Shown here piece by piece: positions 46,056-53,173 of a stretch of DNA of 64,000 nucleotides. Made by a program: the position numbers and the translations under genes. The stretch is from contig JACAAZ010000014.1 in the NCBI GenBank assembly GCA_013376995.1, positions 30,069 through 94,068 of the forward strand, read 5' to 3'. Positions within the stretch are counted from its first letter, which is position 1. The number at the start of each line of letters is the position of its first letter. Source of the DNA: Bacteroidota bacterium (GTDB taxonomy: Bacteria; Bacteroidota; Bacteroidia; Bacteroidales; UBA4417). The notes beneath the pieces are model-generated. The model was not told where the DNA came from. It made no database searches and worked only from the letters and a program-made list of their open reading frames with translations.

Positions 46056-49000
46056 TTAATTAAGTTTTTCAACCGGGAAATCATTTCCGAAGCCATAACT
46101 GGCTGGGAATTGCTGAGTGCCGCTATATTTTTTCATTAGAGAGGGAACTTCTTTCTGCAGGTAGTCCTTTAAGTTATTCACAGTAATCAACTTATTAACT
46201 GCCGCCGAACCCTGCATAGCCTGGAGCAGCACATAGGTAAAAACTCCATGACCAAGTTGCGAGAACTCATTGGCATATTGTTGTGCGCCGCTGGCTGCAA
46301 TCCAATGCGTACCTGTTGTCCGGGCAACCACGGCAATGTTTTTCTGCTGGTTGGCTGAAGCTGTCATCATTTCGGAGAAAGCGCCGGCACTCTGGCAGGC
46401 ATCCAGGATAAACAATTGTTTCTGTGCCCGGATATCGCCTGCATACTGCTGAAGTATCCTGGCAGCAATACCTTTCTGCTCCAATTCTGCCTGAACGTTA
46501 TGAAGGTCACTTACATCATTGGGCACAAGGTAAAATTCCTGGTCTTTGCCAATTACACCATGGCCTGCATAATAAAAGACAAAAACATCTTCCGGTTTTG
46601 CTTTTTTACTGATTTCATCCATGGCACTTTCAATTCCATGCTGGTTTGCCTCGGCATCTGTAATAAATGAGGTCCGGGTATTCGCTATTACTGAAACAGC
46701 ATCTTTCTCCATTTCTTCCTTAAATGCCGTTGCATCAGCCCTGGCATAGTTAAGGCACATCTTTTTATTCTGGTATTCATTAATTCCAATAACTACAAGG
46801 TAAAGCGTGGCATTCCGGTCAATTGCTGAAACTGTTGTATTTTTTCCGGGAGTTGCAGCAGGATTGGCTGGAGTATCATCAGGAGAAGTGTTGCCTGCGT
46901 CATAGATCACGCTGATCTCATCAGGCCGGCTCTCGGTACGCTGGACATTCAGAGCCACAGCCCTGAAAGTATTCATTCCTGGCAAAAGGTCCAATGTGTA
47001 TTTTTTAGAAATACTCTCCGGTTTTTGATCTTCATCAACAACCAGGTTCCGGGTAGCTAGATTTACAATCTTGCCATTGTGAAACAACCGGAGTTCTTGA
47101 ATGGAATTACCCGGAGCTGTGGCTGAAACGGTGAGAACTGCTGTCCCTGTAGTATTATGGTAGGTTGGAAGGTCATATTCCACTTCCAGGTTTCGCTGTG
47201 CTGCTTCATAGCTTATCCTGACAGATGGCGGAGTCGCTAGTCCTGAAATGTCTGGCGGGCTGAATTTCTCCCCGTTCAGTTTCCTCCTCAGTATATCCGG
47301 GGTATAGTAGGTTTCAAAAAGGTTATCCAGGGGGATGGGTTTGAAATCTTTCACCAGGTAGAGTTCTTTCATTCCATCCATCGAGCCGTCAAAAAGTCCT
47401 TCCGGTGTTATAAAAAGGTATTCGTTTGAATTTGCAAAAAGGTAGTAAGTGCCCAGGTATTCCCCAGTTTGTAAATTCCAGGCCTCAATGCCTTTCTTAG
47501 TAGTTGGCGCCAGCATAAGTTTACCACCGGAAAAGAAGGCGGCCTTCATGAAATATGCATTTTCCCGGCTATCAATGGTTTTTATAAATGTACCATCCCT
47601 ATGGTAAAACTTCAGGTTATAGGTTGCTTCCTGATAAAGGGCTGTCTCACCAAATGCAAGAAGATCATTCGAGAGATCACAGCCTATGAGCCTCAGCTGG
47701 TTGTAATTGGGGATTGTAAAGTTTGTTTCTTTCTCATGTTCAGTAACGGAATAAATGCAAACCTCTCCTTTCTGCCCAATTACAACGTAATCATGACTTC
47801 CGTTTAGAAATTCAATGCTCTGGGGGTTGGGGATTGTTTTAATTGGCCCACTGTTTACCAACTTCATAGAGCTGAGATCATACACTGAGCGGTTATAATA
47901 ATCATTATCTGAATTCAGGCAGATGAAGTATTTGCCATCAAGGCTGGCAGTACATAGGAAAAAGCTGGCCGGTGTGCTGAAATACTTTGAAGCAAGCCCG
48001 GTTTGAATGTTTATCCCCCCGACTGAACCTGTACCTCTTGATGCATAGATTATTATATTGTTGTCAGGCCCAAAAAAGAAGTAATCTTCATCTTTTATGA
48101 TTCCTGCAGGCAGGGGAAGAGTTCGGATCACTTTACCTGTACTATTGTCTGTCAGCGTGATTTTGTCGCCAATACCTGCAGTGAATCTGCCATCCGGGCT
48201 CCAAATGGGACGTTCCGGTCCCGGGCTAAAGCTTTCCGGCCTGAAGGTTTCGGGACTGAAGGAACGGTTACCATTGTCATCAGTTTCTAAAGAGAGCGTT
48301 GAATCAGTAACAGGATGCTGGTTGATGGAAGACATATAATAAAACTGCTTGTAATCAGTCACCCTGCTGCTGAATGCCTTCTGAATGCTGCCATCATCAG
48401 TATTGAGATATTCCAGTTGATTGTTATTATTAAACAGGAGAAGCGGTTTCCCGGGGATTTGGGCAGTGCAATTTGCATAGAAAATAAGTTCCGGGACTTC
48501 TGATTCTGGCCTGGAAACACTCTTTTTTAGCGACAGATCCCTTATGTTCAAAATATCTGTTCTAAAACTATGATTTTTGAAATCAGGATAGAAAATGGCA
48601 ATTTCTTTGCCGTTAATCACAGTTGCGGACAGGATATTCCCGGCAAATGATTTACGTTTCAGCAGTTTACCGGAATAAATATTAAAGGTCAGTAATTCGG
48701 CATCTATGGCTGCCACGAGAACTCCTTCTGCCGGATCATAGGAGAATGATGATAATTCACCAATATCAGTGGTGTTTTTCTTCAACCTGGTAATGCCAGA
48801 GCCAAGGTCCAGGACCAGCCATCCACGTCCTGTGATCACGACTAACTCATTTTTTGCATGATCTTCATACATTTTTGAACCTTTTCCATACTGCAACCCT
48901 TCGAGGACATTATTGAAGCTCCTGACACTTCTGCCGTTTGTCACATCAAGTAACTCAATGTTAGAATCATCAATATTGTAGATAAACTTTTCCCCCGCCG

Positions 49001-49370
49001 AAAGCAGGGCACCCTTGGATCCGCCTTCTTCGCGGACAAGCTCTTTGCCTTCAGGGAATGAATAGAGATAAGCACCATAAGTTGTACAGACCATCAGTTT
49101 ATCAAGATTCTTAGATAAGCCCAGGCTAACGTTACTGACCTCAACCATTGAGGTTGGAAGAGTGAGTTCATAAAGCTTCTTATCAGCCTGTCTATCCCAT
49201 ACAATAGCTGTCTTGTAGGCAACGCTGGCAAGGTACCTGCCGTCAGGAGTTACAAATAGTTGCTCTACATGTTTGGCGTGTCCCTGTGGAACTACCAGTT
49301 TGACATCCTGGGCTGAAAGGCTGTTAATGATGAACAGCAGGATAAAGAGTTGGAGGAATTTCCGGTTCAT
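46056..49370 (-). CDS. Secreted caspase-family (C14) peptidase with WD40-like propeller
   Basis: This 1104-residue protein has a signal peptide (NRKFLQLFILLFIINSLSAQ). The propeller occupies about residues 30-670, with repeats such as FVTPDGRYLASVAYKTAIVWDRQ and PIWSPDGRFTAGIGDKITLTD. A beta-sandwich segment lies at about 700-820. A C-terminal caspase-hemoglobinase domain carries His937 (YYAGHG) and Cys992 (LFILDACQSAGAF). Proteins of this fold often cleave after Arg or Lys. The propeller probably recognises a partner. It is the second gene of an operon, 24 bp after a papain-like protease. Its location should be periplasmic or surface. Confidence 0.9.
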   Translation of the reverse strand: MNRKFLQLFILLFIINSLSAQDVKLVVPQGHAKHVEQLFVTPDGRYLASVAYKTAIVWDRQADKKLYELTLPTSMVEVSNVSLGLSKNLDKLMVCTTYGAYLYSFPEGKELVREEGGSKGALLSAGEKFIYNIDDSNIELLDVTNGRSVRSFNNVLEGLQYGKGSKMYEDHAKNELVVITGRGWLVLDLGSGITRLKKNTTDIGELSSFSYDPAEGVLVAAIDAELLTFNIYSGKLLKRKSFAGNILSATVINGKEIAIFYPDFKNHSFRTDILNIRDLSLKKSVSRPESEVPELIFYANCTAQIPGKPLLLFNNNNQLEYLNTDDGSIQKAFSSRVTDYKQFYYMSSINQHPVTDSTLSLETDDNGNRSFSPETFRPESFSPGPERPIWSPDGRFTAGIGDKITLTDNSTGKVIRTLPLPAGIIKDEDYFFFGPDNNIIIYASRGTGSVGGINIQTGLASKYFSTPASFFLCTASLDGKYFICLNSDNDYYNRSVYDLSSMKLVNSGPIKTIPNPQSIEFLNGSHDYVVIGQKGEVCIYSVTEHEKETNFTIPNYNQLRLIGCDLSNDLLAFGETALYQEATYNLKFYHRDGTFIKTIDSRENAYFMKAAFFSGGKLMLAPTTKKGIEAWNLQTGEYLGTYYLFANSNEYLFITPEGLFDGSMDGMKELYLVKDFKPIPLDNLFETYYTPDILRRKLNGEKFSPPDISGLATPPSVRISYEAAQRNLEVEYDLPTYHNTTGTAVLTVSATAPGNSIQELRLFHNGKIVNLATRNLVVDEDQKPESISKKYTLDLLPGMNTFRAVALNVQRTESRPDEISVIYDAGNTSPDDTPANPAATPGKNTTVSAIDRNATLYLVVIGINEYQNKKMCLNYARADATAFKEEMEKDAVSVIANTRTSFITDAEANQHGIESAMDEISKKAKPEDVFVFYYAGHGVIGKDQEFYLVPNDVSDLHNVQAELEQKGIAARILQQYAGDIRAQKQLFILDACQSAGAFSEMMTASANQQKNIAVVARTTGTHWIAASGAQQYANEFSQLGHGVFTYVLLQAMQGSAAVNKLITVNNLKDYLQKEVPSLMKKYSGTQQFPASYGFGNDFPVEKLN

Positions 49371-49394
49371 AGAGAGATGTTGCTAAATAACCGG

Positions 49395-50993
49395 TTAGTT
49401 GTGTTTTATTTCTATCATAAGGGGAACAACCGTTCCTTTGGTACTGCCTGACCCTGAATTATCATCTGATACCATCAGGTTCCTGGAGCCGTAATTTTTA
49501 TTCACGCTAAATCCAACAACATCAGGAAGGTGGCTGATTTCAGATTTTGGAATGAGCTTATCGCCCAGGGTTGTCACTATGCGTGATGAGAGTGCACCGG
49601 TTGATGCATTCAGTGAACTGAGCATTGAATTCATATCCAGTGGAGACTTTGAATAGAGGATGAGGAGATAGTCGGTTCCCTTATTTTCATCCATCCTGAT
49701 CACTTTTGTGTCGGATGGAAAAGCTACTATGCTGTTTCCTCCAACATGTGTTGAGGTAAGATCGTCATAGGGCAGTATGCGGTTCACCTTTCCGCCCAGG
49801 TCTGTTGCAAACGCATAGATATAGGCTTCATTGTCGATATTGAGGTAAAACCGGAAACGGGTTCCGCTGGTATAACTGTTCTGCATCGTGTATGCAACAA
49901 GATCTTCCTTGCTTCCTGCATCTTCTTCTACCATCAGGTTCCGGGAGGATATCCTGTTTACAGGCATTGCTTCTCCTGTGTTCAGCTTAAAATCGACAGA
50001 GCCGCTCAGGCTGAATAGATCAGGTGCCGGCACTGGTGCGGGAGAAGGTGCTGGAGTGGGTGAAGGTGATGGAACCGGGGTTGGTGCAGGCGGGACTTCA
50101 TTGTTCACTACCGGCGCTGGTGAGGAAGGATTCCCAAAAACCTGCAGGGCAAGGATACAGTAACGGGCAAAGTCATCATACTTCATCCAGACATAACCAT
50201 GGTCGGCCCAGGAGGTTCCCCAACTGTTCAGAACCCTGAAAGCTCCTCCTGCTTTATTGTCATCATACCCGACTACAGCCATGGCATGCCCGTTATGTTT
50301 CCAGTCTTTATCAGCTTCATCAGGATTCGAGGTCCAGACATCAGTGCTGATGCTAAAAAAACTTTCAGGCAGATGAAATCCGCAGGAAACAGGCGAGCCC
50401 TCCAGTAAAGCCTTTTTCGTGAGTTCAATCATTTCATCCTTTGGCTTAGAGAATTCCTCAGGTCCAAAAAGAATAGAAGCATCTGATATTTTATACTTAG
50501 CAGCCTCTTCTTTAGCCTGTTCATTGATCGCCATCCCGCAGGAATAAGGGACTGTCCTGATAAGGGCTGTTCCTTCATCCACCATGGTGAGAAGTGCCTT
50601 AATAGGGTCTGTGCCCATCTGGCAGTCAGCATCAGAAGGGTCCTTAATAAGTTCATACAGGAAAGTAGGGGAGAAGACAAATTTGTCTATCAGGCTCTTA
50701 TCAGTTATATCATGAGCTTTGGCATACAGAAGTGTAGCAATGCCATACCCGTTTGCAAAAGCCACACAGGTGCCATGATCTCCCTGGTCACCGGGAGTAG
50801 GACAATACTGTTCTAGGCTTGCCTGTTCGGGCATTCCCCTGAAACTCTGGAAAGATAACTGAACTTTGCGTGGCGTTTTGGCAATGGTTTCCTTATTGAA
50901 AACAGCGCCCATGGAATGCCTTGCCTGGCCGCTGACTGATAGAACTGCTGCCAGTAGCAGGCTGGCAAAAAGCAGGAGTTTTCTAAATGTCAT
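49395..50993 (-). CDS. C1-family (papain-like) cysteine peptidase with C-terminal DUF4384-like domain
   Basis: This 532-residue protein has a signal peptide (residues 1-22). The C1 peptidase domain covers about 45-285 with Gln70 and Cys76 (GDQGDHGTCVAFA), His236 (HNGHAMAVVGYD) and Asn256 (VLNSWGTSW), a complete triad. A Pro/Ala/Ser/Thr-rich linker (300-324) follows, then a DUF4384-like domain (about 375-500). RNLMV occurs at both edges of the last domain (351-355 and 504-508). It is the first gene of an operon with the caspase. No inhibitory propeptide of usual length was recognised. Confidence 0.9.
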   Translation of the reverse strand: MTFRKLLLFASLLLAAVLSVSGQARHSMGAVFNKETIAKTPRKVQLSFQSFRGMPEQASLEQYCPTPGDQGDHGTCVAFANGYGIATLLYAKAHDITDKSLIDKFVFSPTFLYELIKDPSDADCQMGTDPIKALLTMVDEGTALIRTVPYSCGMAINEQAKEEAAKYKISDASILFGPEEFSKPKDEMIELTKKALLEGSPVSCGFHLPESFFSISTDVWTSNPDEADKDWKHNGHAMAVVGYDDNKAGGAFRVLNSWGTSWADHGYVWMKYDDFARYCILALQVFGNPSSPAPVVNNEVPPAPTPVPSPSPTPAPSPAPVPAPDLFSLSGSVDFKLNTGEAMPVNRISSRNLMVEEDAGSKEDLVAYTMQNSYTSGTRFRFYLNIDNEAYIYAFATDLGGKVNRILPYDDLTSTHVGGNSIVAFPSDTKVIRMDENKGTDYLLILYSKSPLDMNSMLSSLNASTGALSSRIVTTLGDKLIPKSEISHLPDVVGFSVNKNYGSRNLMVSDDNSGSGSTKGTVVPLMIEIKHN

Positions 50994-51637
50994 TGATGAA
51001 TAGGATTATTGTAAAATACGTTACGGGTTTTATCTCAGCAGTTATTAATCTAACTGCTAAATGGTTTTGCAGAATTTATTGCATATCGTGATTTACTAAA
51101 TGGGCATGAATTATTAAACAATAAACGTGCGGAATTTGAACGGCATATCATACCAAATGTTCAAGTAGTAAAGGTTACAGCGTAAATTATTTTAAATTCT
51201 TCAAATGATTTGGCTTATTGGGCAGGGTTCAGTGCGCAAGGTGCCGGGAGTACAGTGACGTGTGCCGGGTTCCGGGTGCCGTGTGCCGGGTGCCGGGTGC
51301 AGAGTGCCGTGTTCCGGGTTCTTGGTGACGGGTTTCGGGTGCCGGGTTTCGGGTGCAGAGTTCCGGGTTCCGGGTGCAGAGTTCCGGGTTCCGGGTTTCG
51401 GGTGCAGAGTGCCGTGTTCCGTGTGCCGTGTTCCGTGTGCCGGGTGGTTTTATTTATCCCGCTATCTCGCCCTCTCGCCCTCCCGCTATCTCGCCCTCAC
51501 GAAAGACAAGGTGAAGGGGAGATTGTGGGAAAAGGGGATGAGCTGTCACTGACATCCGTCTTCCTACTTCCTACCTCCGTCTTCCGGCTTCCGTCTTCAA
51601 TCTTCCGTCTTTAATCTTCCTGCTTCCTGCTTTTTCC
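50994..51637. repeat. Heptamer repeat arrays, GC-rich and pyrimidine-rich
   Basis: This 644-bp spacer holds three adjacent period-7 tracts. About 51221-51450 uses ccgggtg / ccgggtt / cagagtg / ccgtgtt / tcgggtg units. About 51462-51505 uses ctatctc / gccctct-type units. About 51548-51635 uses cttccgt / cttccta / cttccgg / cttcctg units. The left 230 bp (50994-51220) are ordinary AT-rich sequence and should hold the protease operon promoter. Plus-strand reading frames across the array (51210-51614) are by-products. Confidence 0.88.
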
Positions 51638-52138
51638 CTAGAACTTAGCTGCGAAACTTCCGTCTTTTACTGTTACCTGTGTGTTTGTATCATCATTGAC
51701 CAGCGTGCCACTGAAAGTGCCTTCGATCTCGGTAGCTGTCACTTTGGTTACAACAACGCTGAAATCATGGTCAGAATCTGCTGCCCAGCCGGTGCTTCCA
51801 TCGGAGAATGAAAATGCAAAGTCACCGGAATTATTTGACTTTGAAGTATAGGTAGTAGTGGTTGCATTTGCAGGCAATATGATCATTACAATCTGAGCAG
51901 ATGTGCCAACCAAGGCAGATCCTGAAATATTGATCAGGTCAGTTGATTTCAATACCGTAGAAATCATGGTATTGGATTTGAAAGACGAAGATGCTGCTCC
52001 TGAAACTGTACAATTAACCTGGCTCTGACCTGAATTCAGGGAGGCTGCTGAATTGCTGCCGGAATCTTCTTTTTTGCAGGATGAAAATGAGAGAACTGCA
52101 CAAATAAACAAGGAAATAGAGATTAGTCTACGATTCAT
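51638..52138 (-). CDS. Small predicted lipoprotein
   Basis: This 166-residue protein has an SPII signal (RRLISISLFICAVLSFSSC, Cys21) and a Ser/Asn-rich linker. Its small beta-rich domain ends in LVNDDTNTQVTVKDGSFAAKF. The body resembles the C-terminal parts of Bacteroidota lipoproteins of unknown function. It stands alone between a repeat tract and the response regulator. Confidence 0.75.
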   Translation of the reverse strand: MNRRLISISLFICAVLSFSSCKKEDSGSNSAASLNSGQSQVNCTVSGAASSSFKSNTMISTVLKSTDLINISGSALVGTSAQIVMIILPANATTTTYTSKSNNSGDFAFSFSDGSTGWAADSDHDFSVVVTKVTATEIEGTFSGTLVNDDTNTQVTVKDGSFAAKF

Positions 52139-52399
52139 TTGGTAGTGTTTTAAAGGTTAATATTGGTTGGGAATTAAATATATTTTATTCACTTTGCACT
52201 TAGCACCACCTGGCTTCCTGATCTTTAGGAATAAGATATTGCCTTCACTGCCCGCACCTTGTCCTGACCTGATCTTTTTCAATATTCTGAATTGCAGTTG
52301 AAAATTATTGATTGGTTCCAATGTCCACAGTATTTCCGACAAATTTACCCGGCTTTCAGAGGACGGGCAATACATCAAATGATGTAGAAGGGAACCGTG

Positions 52400-53068
52400 C
52401 TAGAACCATTTTCGTTTCAGTGCAAGTCCAACAGCCTGGCTTTTTGATCGCACATGAAGTTTCCTGTAGATATTTGCAAGGTGGGTTCGCACAGTGGCCG
52501 GTGAGATGTCCAGTTTTTGTGAGATGCTTTTATGATCCAGTCCATTTACCAGGCAATTCAGAACATCAATTTCCCTTTCACTCAGTGATGTCTCAGTCCT
52601 GATATTGGTATCCGGTTGAGCAGATCCTGTGGATTTACCAAGGAGTAAATCAAGAGCTTTTCTGGCTATGGCAGGGCTCATTACCGCTCCTTTCCCATCA
52701 GCAACAAGTTTGATATGATCAATAATGGTGTCAGTGTCTTCATCTTTTAGCAGGTAACCATGGGCTCCGGCCTTAATGGCATTGAAGATAGCATCATCAC
52801 TGTCGAATACGGTCAGCATAATAAACTTCACATCCGGGTAAAGTACAGACGCTCTTTCGACAGTTTCAATGCCATTGAGGACAGGCATTTCAATATCCAT
52901 AATGACAACTTCCGGCTGGTGGAGGGGCTGGCTACCTTTCATATAAATCAGAAAATCCTCTCCATTGGCAGAAGTGTGAACGACTCTTAGCTCGTTTGTA
53001 TATTGAAGCCGCTGCTCCAGGGTGTCCCGCACATTATCACGATCATCGACTATGGCTATTTTGATCAT
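52400..53068 (-). CDS. NarL/LuxR-type response regulator
   Basis: The ATG at 53068 gives 222 residues: an N-terminal receiver domain (phosphoacceptor Asp58 in VVIMDIEMP, Lys in YLLKDED region) and a C-terminal LuxR HTH (LSEREIDVLNCLVNGLDHKSISQKLDISPATVRTHLANIYRKL). It is the cognate regulator of the adjacent sensor kinase, whose stop codon lies about 100 bp upstream on the same strand. The target genes are unknown; the lipoprotein just downstream is a candidate. Confidence 0.93.
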   Translation of the reverse strand: MIKIAIVDDRDNVRDTLEQRLQYTNELRVVHTSANGEDFLIYMKGSQPLHQPEVVIMDIEMPVLNGIETVERASVLYPDVKFIMLTVFDSDDAIFNAIKAGAHGYLLKDEDTDTIIDHIKLVADGKGAVMSPAIARKALDLLLGKSTGSAQPDTNIRTETSLSEREIDVLNCLVNGLDHKSISQKLDISPATVRTHLANIYRKLHVRSKSQAVGLALKRKWF

Positions 53069-53173
53069 AACAGCAAATTTCAATATTTATAAACCCAGGA
53101 TCAATACATCAAACGATGTAGCTGGTTGATTGAAGAAGTAAGATAACAAATAGCAATTCAATAAATGTTCATT

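Noticed and set aside
51221..51450. Diversity-generating retroelement variable region
   Set aside because: The tract is non-coding and variable, but there is no reverse transcriptase, no template repeat and no adenine-specific pattern.
51210..51614. Plus-strand frame of 134 codons with GCRVPGSG-type repeats
   Set aside because: It is generated by the ccgggtg heptamer array and is open in two frames, with no conserved domain or start context.
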